A stretch of 64,000 nucleotides of DNA, taken from positions 1,144,698 through 1,208,697 of the forward strand of contig NZ_CP048914.1 in the NCBI RefSeq assembly GCF_014023125.1. Direction: 5' to 3'. Under the pieces are notes generated by a model, which was not told the DNA's origin, ran no database searches, and worked only from the letters and a program-made list of their open reading frames with translations. Origin of the DNA: Candidatus Xianfuyuplasma coldseepsis (GTDB lineage: Bacteria > Bacillota_I > Bacilli_A > Izemoplasmatales > Izemoplasmataceae). This document shows positions 1-8,166 of the stretch, piece by piece (within the stretch, counting starts at the first letter, position 1; the number at the start of each line of letters is the position of its first letter). The position numbers and the translations under genes are program-made.

Positions 1-2
1 AT

Positions 3-527
3 ATCAATACAAACATACCGGTATCGAAAATGGCTCGATTAATCAATAGCTATCTTCCCGATAGTATCCACATACACCAACTAGAAGAAGTACCTCAAAC
101 GTTCCACAGTCGTTTTGATGTCCTTCAGAAAACCTATCAATATCGTATCAATACAAAAACCTACAATCCGATTCAACGGAACTACGAGTGGTTTGTAAAC
201 AACCTCGATCCAGTGCGATTGCAATCCATTTTAAATGAAATCAAGGGAACTCATGATTTCCAAAGTTTCACGACATCGACGGATCAATCAACTATACGAA
301 CGATATCCGACGTAGTGGTTGAACCAAACGATTCTCATATAGTGATTACGATTACTGGGGATGGATTCTTACGTTATATGGTGCGGTATATTGTGTATGC
401 TGCAGTATCGATAACGCAAAACAAACTACCCTATACCATGACCGAATTAGTAAACCGAAAAGATCCGAATCTGTTAAAAGAAATGGCTCCAGCATCGGGA
501 CTCTATCTCGACCATATTATGTATTAG
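3..527 (+). CDS. truA: tRNA pseudouridine synthase A, C-terminal part (5' truncated by window edge)
   Basis: TruA isomerises uridine to pseudouridine at positions 38-40 of the tRNA anticodon arm. The reading frame is open to the left edge, so the ATG at 30 is internal; the part seen starts just before the family segment around MARLINSYLP. Later blocks fit TruA: FHSRFDVLQKTYQYRI (the RNA-contacting strand) and GDGFLRYMVRYIV near the C-terminus. The N-terminal half with the catalytic Asp (GRTDxGVHA motif) lies outside the window. Ends with TAG just before the RBS of the next gene, suggesting co-transcription. Family assignment is confident; completeness cannot be judged. Confidence 0.9.
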   Translation: MNTNIPVSKMARLINSYLPDSIHIHQLEEVPQTFHSRFDVLQKTYQYRINTKTYNPIQRNYEWFVNNLDPVRLQSILNEIKGTHDFQSFTTSTDQSTIRTISDVVVEPNDSHIVITITGDGFLRYMVRYIVYAAVSITQNKLPYTMTELVNRKDPNLLKEMAPASGLYLDHIMY

Positions 528-536
528 GAGGTTGCT

Positions 537-935
537 ATGACATATCAAGAACTCCTGTTTGATGAAGATCAAATATTACATCTATACAATGCGAATCACT
601 GGACGGCATATACAAAGGATAAAGATACCTTATTCAAGGGAATCATTCAGTCCCTTGATACGCTTGCCTGTTACGACAATGATCAACTCGTTGGATTGAT
701 CCGAACCGTTGGTGACGGTCACACAATGGTGTATATCCTCGATATTTTGGTTCATCCCGATTATCACCGTCAAGGTATCGGACGAACGTTAATCAATAAA
801 ATACTAACAAAATATACCCATGTTCGTCAGATTCATCTGGCAACCGATAATACACCCGAGCAACAAGCATTTTACGAAGCCGTTGGATTTCAGCAATATG
901 GCGATGCAGGGCTTGTTGGTTATAAACGGAAATAA
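537..935 (+). CDS. GNAT family N-acetyltransferase
   Basis: 132-residue single-domain GNAT acetyltransferase, which would transfer acetyl from acetyl-CoA to an amine. The acetyl-CoA loop is clear as VHPDYHRQGIGRTLI at about residues 74-88 (the Q/RxxGxG/A pyrophosphate-binding motif), followed by the typical end FYEAVGFQQYG. A strong RBS (TAGGAGG) lies 5 bp before the ATG, 9 bases after the truA stop, so the two are probably one transcript. A terminator follows at once. Substrate unknown; small GNATs of this kind cannot be assigned a target from sequence. Confidence 0.85.
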   Translation: MTYQELLFDEDQILHLYNANHWTAYTKDKDTLFKGIIQSLDTLACYDNDQLVGLIRTVGDGHTMVYILDILVHPDYHRQGIGRTLINKILTKYTHVRQIHLATDNTPEQQAFYEAVGFQQYGDAGLVGYKRK

Positions 936-940
936 ACAAA

Positions 941-969
941 GATGTTCCACCGTTGGAACATCTTTTTTT
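941..969 (+). terminator. Rho-independent terminator
   Basis: Stem GATGTTCC/GGAACATC with a 6-nt loop followed by a run of T, directly after the acetyltransferase stop codon. Confidence 0.85.
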
Positions 970-1056
970 ATGATTTATGACATTTTTGTAAATATTGTTA
1001 CTTTGAAAAACGAACTACTAGGAGTATCCTATAAGTGAAGAGAGAAGGTGAATTCC

Positions 1057-1596
1057 ATGAAACGTTGGATTATAACGATTTCTTTCGTACTTGTATTAAT
1101 CATCCATTCCATCGAACCCGTCGTTCATGCAGCGACTGTTTTAGGTATTGGTCGCTCGTATGGATTCGCCCCAGCTACTCCCCACGGTGGCGGACAACCA
1201 ATCGTATCATTTGGCTCTCACAGTTATCCGATTGTTGAATTTATGATGATGATTGTGATGTTTTGTTGTATTACTTTTGCTACCGTTGCAAGTAGTTTTC
1301 ACATCCATCGGTATTATTTATTGAAAAATATTAAACGGATGAATCTACAACCCTATCTTCGTGTCACTAAGATTGGTTCAGCAATTTTAGTTGCTTCGTT
1401 ATTCTTAGCCTTTCTAATTATATATTCACTTTGGTATGTTGTGATTGTCGGATTGATTACTCAAGCAATTGGGTTAGCGTACTACATATGGAAGAACAAT
1501 CAACAAGGACATCCCATTGATAATCATGATATCCACCGGGCGTTCATAGTGAGTGCATCAACGATATCCTTAGTATTAATGCTGTTCTTAAAATAG
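1057..1596 (+). CDS. Small membrane protein with signal sequence, function unknown
   Basis: 179 residues from the ATG at 1057, chosen because AGAAGGTG lies 6 bp upstream; the in-frame GTG at 1048 would overlap this RBS. The N-terminus (KRWIITISFVLVLIIHSI) is a hydrophobic signal or anchor ending near HAATV, followed by a Gly/Pro-rich outside stretch and three more hydrophobic segments at about 55-75, 105-130 and 155-178. No catalytic motif was recognised. It stands alone between two terminators. Real because of the RBS and the membrane pattern; no function can be offered. Confidence 0.7.
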   Translation: MKRWIITISFVLVLIIHSIEPVVHAATVLGIGRSYGFAPATPHGGGQPIVSFGSHSYPIVEFMMMIVMFCCITFATVASSFHIHRYYLLKNIKRMNLQPYLRVTKIGSAILVASLFLAFLIIYSLWYVVIVGLITQAIGLAYYIWKNNQQGHPIDNHDIHRAFIVSASTISLVLMLFLK

Positions 1597-1599
1597 AAA

Positions 1600-1626
1600 A
1601 AAATCACTATTCAACTAGTGATTTTT
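1600..1626. terminator. Bidirectional terminator between convergent genes
   Basis: AAAATCACTA/TAGTGATTTTT hairpin with A-run on the left and T-run on the right; serves the membrane protein on + and the 92-residue gene on -. Confidence 0.8.
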
Positions 1627-1628
1627 AA

Positions 1629-1907
1629 TTAGTGTGGAAAGAGATAGTCGTGCAACTCATGTTCAAATTTCATGTTTCGATGTACGTTAATGAAGTCGCG
1701 TCCGTAGTTGCAGTAGTGTTCTTCAAATTCGATTGTTTGTTCATCTTGGTGAACATCAACTACATAGAATAAATGAAATTCGTCGCGGTCGGTATACATC
1801 ACTTCAACACGCATCGTGTGGTCGTCTTCGTATTCAATCTTCAAACGTTCTAGTTCTCCTTCGAAACAATCTTTTGTAATTGCGGCTAATGCACTGTATT
1901 TTTTCAT
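1629..1907 (-). CDS. Conserved-looking acidic small protein, function unknown
   Basis: 92 residues, rich in Glu/Asp/His and aromatic residues (EFHLFYVVDVHQDEQTIEFEEHYCNYG), no signal or membrane segment, so probably cytoplasmic. Not recognised as any family. The start ATG follows a run of A/T after a GGGGGC stretch, an unusual ribosome-binding context; the 60-90 bases upstream can form hairpins (see the leader feature). Ends in the bidirectional terminator. Confidence 0.6.
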   Translation of the reverse strand: MKKYSALAAITKDCFEGELERLKIEYEDDHTMRVEVMYTDRDEFHLFYVVDVHQDEQTIEFEEHYCNYGRDFINVHRNMKFEHELHDYLFPH

Positions 1908-1914
1908 AAAAAAA

Positions 1915-1975
1915 GCCCCCTATATCTTGGCAACAGTAAGGCGGGTTTGGAGAATCCAAGCGGGTCTTAACATGT
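1915..1975 (-). other. Possible structured leader of the 92-residue gene
   Basis: Read on the minus strand this GC-richer patch contains a TTGGA/TCCAA hairpin flanked by two ACCCGC repeats, and an alternative CTTGG/CCAAG pairing that would exclude the first. The GGGGGC at its 3' end lies where the RBS should be. It might be a cis-regulatory RNA; no known riboswitch class was recognised. Confidence 0.25.
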
Positions 1976-2094
1976 GTCATATCTAGTATTAATTATATGC
2001 CGATTCTATTTTTTTTCAAGGTTCGATTTAATCTTTTTTCATATTTATTCAATATGTGATACAATACAAACATCAAAAGGTTGAAGGTGATAAC

Positions 2095-3168
2095 ATGATT
2101 GTGAAGCACATCCAAGAAAAAATTAAAACCGAAGCGTTTGATGCGCTCTTACTCACAGGACTTGAAAATCCAGCAGCAAAGAAAAATCTTCAGTATGTAA
2201 CCAATTATACGGGTTCGTACGGGTTTGCGATTATTGGTGAAGACTACAAGTACTTCATCAGTGATTTTCGCTATCGTGATCAAGTAGCAGAGGAAGTACC
2301 CGATTTTACGTTTGTCGAGATTACCGGGGCATTTTTAGATGCTTTAAAAGAGGTTATTCAAAAAGAAAGTATCACGTCACTCGGATTTGATAAGCGCATT
2401 CGATATAGCGAATATGAACTGTATCAGACATTGGGGGTAACCCTTCATCCATTAAACAATTTTATGGAATCCTTCCGCGTATCGAAAACACCGGAGGAAG
2501 TTGCGAAGATTAAAAAGGCTTGTGAGATTACTGATCAAGCACTTGCGGACATTCTTCAGGAATTAAAAGTTGGCATGATTGAAAAAGACGTCGAGATCAA
2601 ATTGAAAAACCGGATGATTGAACTCGGTGCGGAAGTTACCTGGGATCGATTTATTGTTGCCAGTGGTGCCCGTGGAGCAATGCCACATGGTATGGCGAGT
2701 GATAAACGCATTGAAAAAGGCGATCTCGTTACCTTTGATATCGGCTGTGCCTACGAAGGGTATTATTCCGATCTAACCAGAACGGTAGCAATGGGTAAAC
2801 CATCGTCGAAAATGAAAGAATTATACGAGATTGTCAAAGAAGCACAACGCCGTGGCGTTGCGGCTGCCAAAGCCGGGATGACGGGAAAAGAACTCGATGC
2901 TGTCTGTCGTGATTATATCACCGAACGTGGGTATGGCGAGTACTTTAAACACGGTACGGGCCATGGTCTAGGAATGGATGTTCATGAGGCACCTCGTGTA
3001 TCATATGCGTATGATAAACCACTTGAAGTTGGAGCATGTGTCACGATTGAACCAGGAATCTACATCAGTGGACTTGGTGGCGTTCGGATTGAAGATGATG
3101 TCATCTTAACCGAAGATGGATGTATCGTTCTAAACGAGTTCCCGAAAGAACTTTTAATCATCGAATAA
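2095..3168 (+). CDS. Xaa-Pro dipeptidase/aminopeptidase, M24 family
   Basis: 357 residues, the usual length for PepQ/YqhT-type proline peptidases that cleave X-Pro bonds in the cytoplasm. The N-terminal creatinase-like domain covers about residues 1-125; the pita-bread M24 domain follows. Metal ligands are visible: D in TFDIGCAYEGYYSD (two Asp), H in HGTGHGLGMDVHE, E in TIEPGIYI and E in VRIEDDVIL. Start at ATG 2095 because GAAGGTGA sits 4 bp upstream; an upstream in-frame ATG at 2056 overlaps the likely extended -10 (TGATACAAT, 2057-2065). Single gene with its own terminator. Confidence 0.93.
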   Translation: MIVKHIQEKIKTEAFDALLLTGLENPAAKKNLQYVTNYTGSYGFAIIGEDYKYFISDFRYRDQVAEEVPDFTFVEITGAFLDALKEVIQKESITSLGFDKRIRYSEYELYQTLGVTLHPLNNFMESFRVSKTPEEVAKIKKACEITDQALADILQELKVGMIEKDVEIKLKNRMIELGAEVTWDRFIVASGARGAMPHGMASDKRIEKGDLVTFDIGCAYEGYYSDLTRTVAMGKPSSKMKELYEIVKEAQRRGVAAAKAGMTGKELDAVCRDYITERGYGEYFKHGTGHGLGMDVHEAPRVSYAYDKPLEVGACVTIEPGIYISGLGGVRIEDDVILTEDGCIVLNEFPKELLIIE

Positions 3169-3170
3169 GT

Positions 3171-3197
3171 AATAGGACGAGAAATCGTCCTATTTTT
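3171..3197 (+). terminator. Rho-independent terminator
   Basis: AATAGGACGA-GAAA-TCGTCCTATT followed by T's; GNRA-type tetraloop. Confidence 0.85.
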
Positions 3198-3212
3198 GGA
3201 AGAAGGTGAACA

Positions 3213-3953
3213 ATGGATACATGGCTCTATGTAAGTTTAATTGCCCTCACGGCAGGGTTTGTCAAAGGCGTTAGTGGGTTTGGGAGTAGTTTGGTATCCA
3301 TTCCCCTTTTGGCCCTCGTGTTTGGTGTAGATTATATCAAAGAGATTGTTGTTGTAATGGTGACATTTAACTTAATATTAAACAGCATGTTACTGGTGGC
3401 TCACAAAGGATTTCGTATAGATAGTCTTCGTAACGTGTGGTTGATTCCCCTGTTTGGGATCCTCTTTACCATTGTTGGCATTGAAATCTTTATTGCAGTT
3501 TCCGATACCACCATCAAGACGATAGCAGGAATTATGATTTTAGTTTCGATGGGGATTAAAATTCTTCAGTATTCTCCCTATTCGATTACATTGCCAGAAA
3601 CCAATCTATTCAAGATTATTGTTGGATCTCTAAGTGGAATTGGGAATGGGATTGCCTCGATTGATGGACCGCCTGTAGTCTTTTACTTAAGTAGTATACA
3701 TGCGGAAAAAGTATATTTTAAAAATGTCCTCGCAGCTCATTTTCTTGTGATGGGCATCGCCGCTGTGTTCTATCATATTAGCATTGGGTCGTATACAATG
3801 GACATTGTAAGTATTTTACTTGTGATGATTGTCGGAACAGCAATTGGTGCTTTTGTCGGAATCAAGATTAGTAAAAACTGGCAGCAACACATCTTTGATT
3901 ATGTGGTGATTGTAATTTTGTTTGCTCTAGGAATGTATTTCTTACTATGGTAA
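3213..3953 (+). CDS. TSUP (TauE/SafE) family membrane permease
   Basis: 246 residues with 7-8 hydrophobic segments. The N-terminal GFVKGVSGFGSSLVSIPLL is the characteristic TSUP motif, repeated in degenerate form in the second half (GSLSGIGNGIASIDGPPVVFYL). The family exports sulfite, sulfoacetate or related anions across the cell membrane. RBS GAAGGTG 6 bp before ATG. It sits between two terminators, so transcription probably begins in the short upstream gap. Substrate not predictable. Confidence 0.88.
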   Translation: MDTWLYVSLIALTAGFVKGVSGFGSSLVSIPLLALVFGVDYIKEIVVVMVTFNLILNSMLLVAHKGFRIDSLRNVWLIPLFGILFTIVGIEIFIAVSDTTIKTIAGIMILVSMGIKILQYSPYSITLPETNLFKIIVGSLSGIGNGIASIDGPPVVFYLSSIHAEKVYFKNVLAAHFLVMGIAAVFYHISIGSYTMDIVSILLVMIVGTAIGAFVGIKISKNWQQHIFDYVVIVILFALGMYFLLW

Positions 3954-3954
3954 C

Positions 3955-3983
3955 AAAAAAAGACCTAAAATTTAGGTCTTTTG
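3955..3983. terminator. Bidirectional terminator
   Basis: AAAAGACCTAAA/TTTAGGTCTTTT hairpin between convergent genes. Confidence 0.8.
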
Positions 3984-3994
3984 TTTTGAAGTTG

Positions 3995-4894
3995 TTATTG
4001 AACTTCTGTGACTAATTGTCCAAATGCAGCTTGTGCTAATTGGAAATAATCTGGGAAGTCGGAGTTGGTTGCTCCAGCAACAGTATCAGCAACTTGCCAG
4101 TAGGTGTCTTCAACACCATCTACAGTAGTATCTACTTGGGTAAAGGCTAACGTATCGAATGCTGCTCCATATTCTTCTAAGAATGCTTCTAATGCATCGA
4201 TGTTCGCTTGCCAACCAAGACGACCTCCTCCAGCTTGCCAGTAATCTGGATTACCATCTTTAAATTGTCCTGAAGTAACTGCCATTGGTGACGCATCATC
4301 AAATGATGTCATTAATTTGAATCCACCGTTTTCTAATGCATCGTAGTATGCTTTCATATTGGCATCATTACGAATAATGTGCATTTCTAAATTTTTAACG
4401 TCCCAACGTCCTGTTAATACAGCACCTGTTTCATCAGCTTCAGAATATACGAGTAGACCAGCTTCGGTTTCGAGCGCTTTGTATAATGTATCATTGTACA
4501 TGATATATAGTGCATAGCTACTGGTTCCAATTGTTAATGTATTGGTTTCATCCCACTCAGCATCATCCAAGGATACAGCTGCAAGAGTATGTGGTAAGAA
4601 CGCTTCGTTGATTTCTACATCAAGAACGCCATCGGTAACGACGATGGTTACTTGGCCGACATATCCACCGTGTGTGAATCCATACGCTTCGACACTTTGG
4701 TCGACATATCCAACCATTTGTCCATTTAACTCATTTTGAAGCTCCGCTTTTTCGCCTTCTAAAGTATTTACTTCAATCTCTAAATCAGCGACTTGATCAG
4801 TTAATGCATCATAGTCTTCTTGACTAACACCAGAACAAGCGGATAACGTCAAGACGATTCCTAAAACTAAAACCCGTGTTACATTTTTCAACAT
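3995..4894 (-). CDS. Lipoprotein with N-terminal coiled coil, function unknown
   Basis: 299 residues from ATG 4894, chosen because TTAGGAGGAA precedes it by 6 bp; a longer frame upstream lacks an RBS. A lipoprotein signal (VLVLGIVLTLSAC, Cys about residue 20) is followed by a coiled coil with heptad Leu/Val (about 28-55) and a beta-rich domain starting HGGYVGQVTIVVTDGVLDVEI. That segment resembles the repeated strand of extracellular FMN-binding-type domains but lacks a clear flavinylation SGAT motif, so that is only a suggestion. Anchored outside the cell membrane by lipid. A TATAAT on the minus strand (4911-4916) is a likely -10. Confidence 0.75.
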   Translation of the reverse strand: MLKNVTRVLVLGIVLTLSACSGVSQEDYDALTDQVADLEIEVNTLEGEKAELQNELNGQMVGYVDQSVEAYGFTHGGYVGQVTIVVTDGVLDVEINEAFLPHTLAAVSLDDAEWDETNTLTIGTSSYALYIMYNDTLYKALETEAGLLVYSEADETGAVLTGRWDVKNLEMHIIRNDANMKAYYDALENGGFKLMTSFDDASPMAVTSGQFKDGNPDYWQAGGGRLGWQANIDALEAFLEEYGAAFDTLAFTQVDTTVDGVEDTYWQVADTVAGATNSDFPDYFQLAQAAFGQLVTEVQ

Positions 4895-5126
4895 TTCATT
4901 TCCTCCTAATATTATAAATAATGGTTCGCGATATTGTAACAAATATCAAATATAGTTTCAATACGATTAGTTTATTTTCTAAACAAACTAGTTTTATTAT
5001 AAAACCATAAAAGTGGGGGATTTTGTCTTTGTAAGTAGAAGAATCAAGGATTAAGCTTAGTAGAATTTTCTAAATAACGAACATATCGTTAATGGCCAAA
5101 CGAGGCCCTTATTTATAATTGAATAC

Positions 5127-5168
5127 AAAAAAGAGTTTGCTTATCGTCTGATATAGCAAACTCTTTAA
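5127..5168 (-). terminator. Terminator of the FAD/SDR operon
   Basis: AAAGAGTTTGCT/AGCAAACTCTTT stem with T-run on the minus strand, 20 bases past the stop of the FAD-dependent oxidoreductase. Confidence 0.85.
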
Positions 5169-5186
5169 TTAAAATTGTAAATAATA

Positions 5187-6785
5187 TTACCGAGCTTTCT
5201 TAATCCGTTTAATCGCTTGGTTGGATGCGAGTTTCCCTGTTAAGATTGCAATCGGTAAACCTGCGGGAGAATAGGTCCATTGTCCCGATTGGAAAATATC
5301 TTTGAATGGTGTTTTAACCGATTGGGCAATTTTTATTAGTTCATCGACGGCAGGCATGTGGCTATTGGTGAAAGCCCATCCGGTGATGGCACCATCGATG
5401 TTGCCGGTACGGCTTTGTAGGGTGAGTGGCGTCGAACTAAAACGATCAATAATCTGATCTTGTAATCCAGGGAAAATCGTATTGGATAACACCTGAATAG
5501 TGATATCTTCCATCACGGTTTTAAATTCGTTGTACCATCCCATGTCTTGAATCTTTTTCGTGATGTCATAACTGAATAAGGTACTAACGATTAATCCCGA
5601 TTTCCCCTCGGGTGCCATGTCGGGATCGCGTAATACCGGAATCGAGATTTCATAGGTTGTATTCTCGTAATGACGAATCACCCAGTCTTTGATCGTTTCT
5701 TTATCGTTGGATAATAAGACCTTTTCCTCTTCTTGGAAGATATCATATAAACCATCTAGTTTTGGCGTATAGAAGAAGTGGGCGGTACATTTGTCATCGT
5801 AATACTCGGGTGGTAAATCAACCGAGAAGTAGGTGGTTGCGACGCTATCGCCACCACGTAATCCTTGGAGAGATTGTTTTTTGTCGAGTACTTTTTGTTT
5901 TTGCTTGATACGGGGTAAATGAGAGATATCAACGACGTCGTAGAAGGTCGTTAAGTTGGCACTCCATATGAGTGATTTATAGGAGTACTGTTCCCCCGAT
6001 TCGTCGGTGACAATTTTCTTCACGGGATCAATCGAGGTAATTTTGGTGTTGGTTTGAATCGTACCACCGGTTTCATTGATGTAGTCTTCGATGGTGTGGA
6101 CAAGCGTTCCGGTTCCGCCTTTGGGGTAGCGGTAATCAAGATATAGACTGAAATAGCTAAGCGCAAAGAAGGCGGGAGTTTGCTTGAAGAAGTGTTGGGC
6201 AATCACATCATTTAACGCTTGATTATTGGTTAATGTCCGCAAATAGTCTTCGACGGGGATACTGAGCTTTTGAACTTTACGGAAGGTAAAGAGATAATCA
6301 AACATCCAGGGAATGACTTTGGTGACGAAATACTTACCATCCTTGATTGGATCAAGGAAAATGGGATTGTCGATACCGTATAGAATTCGCATGTAATCCA
6401 TGATTTTATCGATTTGAGCAATGATCGTGTCAATGTCGTCTTTGTTGTTGGGGAATTTGGACTTTAAGACCTCACCATAGGCTAAAACGGCACTGCGATC
6501 TTGGACTTGAATCACGGTATCTTCAATACCGAGAGAGACGGTACTATCAAGAAATTCGACTTCGAGTCCTAGGGATTTCAACATCGGAAGTACAATCCCA
6601 GAATTTTCAATTGCTCGGATTCCACCATCAAAGGTGAACCCTTTATAGGTAAAGGTACTGACTAAACCACCGACTTTATCGGATTGTTCACAGAGGAGAG
6701 TATTGTAGCCTTGTTTGTTTAAAAAGGCGGTAGCGGTTAAGCCGCTGATTCCTCCGCCGACGACAATGGCATCATAGGATTTCAT
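5187..6785 (-). CDS. NAD(P)/FAD-dependent oxidoreductase, phytoene desaturase/retinol saturase-like
   Basis: 532 residues. The N-terminus has the Rossmann FAD motif VVGGGISGLTATAFLNKQGYN followed by the acidic residue and GG pair (CEQSDKVGG) typical of the phytoene dehydrogenase/CrtI-carotenoid isomerase-retinol 13,14-reductase family. The C-terminal end SGQWTYSPAGLPIAILTGKLA is the second FAD contact of that family. Likely acts on a lipophilic isoprenoid or polyene substrate at the membrane. Last gene of a four-gene minus-strand operon (esterase, NTF2-like, SDR, this); its ATG overlaps the SDR stop by 4 bases and GAGGTG precedes it. Substrate unknown. Confidence 0.85.
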   Translation of the reverse strand: MKSYDAIVVGGGISGLTATAFLNKQGYNTLLCEQSDKVGGLVSTFTYKGFTFDGGIRAIENSGIVLPMLKSLGLEVEFLDSTVSLGIEDTVIQVQDRSAVLAYGEVLKSKFPNNKDDIDTIIAQIDKIMDYMRILYGIDNPIFLDPIKDGKYFVTKVIPWMFDYLFTFRKVQKLSIPVEDYLRTLTNNQALNDVIAQHFFKQTPAFFALSYFSLYLDYRYPKGGTGTLVHTIEDYINETGGTIQTNTKITSIDPVKKIVTDESGEQYSYKSLIWSANLTTFYDVVDISHLPRIKQKQKVLDKKQSLQGLRGGDSVATTYFSVDLPPEYYDDKCTAHFFYTPKLDGLYDIFQEEEKVLLSNDKETIKDWVIRHYENTTYEISIPVLRDPDMAPEGKSGLIVSTLFSYDITKKIQDMGWYNEFKTVMEDITIQVLSNTIFPGLQDQIIDRFSSTPLTLQSRTGNIDGAITGWAFTNSHMPAVDELIKIAQSVKTPFKDIFQSGQWTYSPAGLPIAILTGKLASNQAIKRIKKAR

Positions 6786-7699
6786 GGTGTCACCTCATTT
6801 GTTAGTTGTATACTTAGTTCATATATTTTCTTACCAAGATCGCGGTTACGCGCATGCTTGGCGGGAATTTCTTCATTGGTAAGGTTGAAAAAGCGACCAG
6901 ATACCGTTTCTAATTCAGGAGCGGTACCGAGATAGTATAATGCGTTTCCAGATACTTTCGGATCTTTCAAGAAGGGTTGGGTGAATAGCGTATTAAAGAT
7001 ACGGTATAGTAGCCCGTTATTGGATCCGATTTTGGATTTGACGGCACCGGGATGCATCGCATTGATGGTGACGTTGGTTCCATGTAGTTGATCAGCTAGT
7101 TCCCATACTGTTAGTAATTGAGCAGTTTTGGATGCACCATACCCGCGGAGACCAGTGTACAACCGTTTGTGCCAATCGACGTCATGGATTCGTAGTCCAT
7201 TGAAGCGATGACCTTCGGAGTTTACTTGAATGATGCGCCCGTGTTCTTGTTTGATCAGTTTGGGAATAAGTAATTGCGTGAATAAGAACGGTCCTAAATG
7301 ATTAACAGCAAAGACCATCTCGCGTCCTTCTTTGGTATAGCGTTTCTTTGTTGAATGCATGCCAACACTATTGATGATAACATCAATGGTGTCATAGGTA
7401 GCTAGAATTTCATGTGCAGCATGACGGACACTATTCATATCACTAAAGTCGGCAATAATGATGTCAATTGTACCAGCTGTATCTTGTAATAATTCGGTTT
7501 TAATCGTTTCCGCTTTGTCTTGATTACGTACGACCATAACGATATGGGCGTGTCCTTCAAGATATCGTTTTGTGGCAGCAAGTCCAACACCGGAGGTGGC
7601 TCCGGAGATGATGACGGTTTTCCCATTCATATCGACGGTACTTTGTTTCTGAGGCATCCTTGAAACTGGGATGAAATTGAGTTCTTCAGGCCATTTCAT
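6782..7699 (-). CDS. Short-chain dehydrogenase/reductase (SDR)
   Basis: 305 residues from ATG 7699, chosen because AGAGGTG lies 6 bp upstream; a GTG three codons earlier overlaps that RBS. Cofactor motif ISGATSGVG near residues 28-36, NSVG (NNAG-type) motif, catalytic Ser in QVNSEGHR and YGASK (Tyr-x3-Lys) are present. Overall resembles retinol dehydrogenase-like SDRs. Uses NAD(P)H to reduce a carbonyl or oxidise an alcohol. Sits 12 bases after the NTF2-like gene and overlaps the FAD enzyme by 4 bases, so the products likely act in one pathway. Confidence 0.88.
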   Translation of the reverse strand: MKWPEELNFIPVSRMPQKQSTVDMNGKTVIISGATSGVGLAATKRYLEGHAHIVMVVRNQDKAETIKTELLQDTAGTIDIIIADFSDMNSVRHAAHEILATYDTIDVIINSVGMHSTKKRYTKEGREMVFAVNHLGPFLFTQLLIPKLIKQEHGRIIQVNSEGHRFNGLRIHDVDWHKRLYTGLRGYGASKTAQLLTVWELADQLHGTNVTINAMHPGAVKSKIGSNNGLLYRIFNTLFTQPFLKDPKVSGNALYYLGTAPELETVSGRFFNLTNEEIPAKHARNRDLGKKIYELSIQLTNEVTP

Positions 7700-7711
7700 A
7701 TCCGTCACCTC

Positions 7712-8155
7712 TTACCCAAAGAAGGTCCGCATAAACCAACGGTAGATGCGTCTCCATACGGGAACGTTGTCAAAGATGTCGCCCCATAAGTCGTAGTAGT
7801 CACGTTGTTCAATAATCCGTCCGTCTTCATGCAGTGTTAAACGTGTTGTACCGTACATTCTCGTTTTCGGAGAACGGCGAAACGACATCGTCATGATCCA
7901 TTCCATGAGGATGACGTTGTCGTTCTTATTGATGTTTAACAGGTCCATTTCGAGGGATTTGGTTCGTTTTGTTAGACGATTGCACATCTTTTCAAAATTG
8001 TCGAATCCTTCGACAACTTGAATTGAGTCTTGAAAGCGAATGTCTTCGTGGTAAAAAGGAAAGATGTGGGACCAATCTGGCTTGCCATCTTTGTTATAGG
8101 TTTTCGACCAGTATTCTTTAATGGTTGCTTCGGTTAATGTGGGAATGTCGTTCAT
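7712..8155 (-). CDS. SnoaL-like/NTF2-like small protein
   Basis: 147 residues with the cone-shaped NTF2/SnoaL pattern: N-terminal helix (ATIKEYWSKTY), a short helix before FYHEDIRFQDSIQVVEGFDNFEKMC, then long strands ending LHEDGRIIEQRDYYDLWG. In such proteins the cavity often isomerises or hydrolyses a small hydrophobic substrate (ketosteroid isomerase, epoxide hydrolase). The C-terminus ends in an aromatic/basic helix that could sit at the membrane surface. Middle of the oxidoreductase operon, RBS AGGTG. Exact reaction unknown. Confidence 0.75.
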   Translation of the reverse strand: MNDIPTLTEATIKEYWSKTYNKDGKPDWSHIFPFYHEDIRFQDSIQVVEGFDNFEKMCNRLTKRTKSLEMDLLNINKNDNVILMEWIMTMSFRRSPKTRMYGTTRLTLHEDGRIIEQRDYYDLWGDIFDNVPVWRRIYRWFMRTFFG

Positions 8156-8166
8156 GGTTCACCTCG

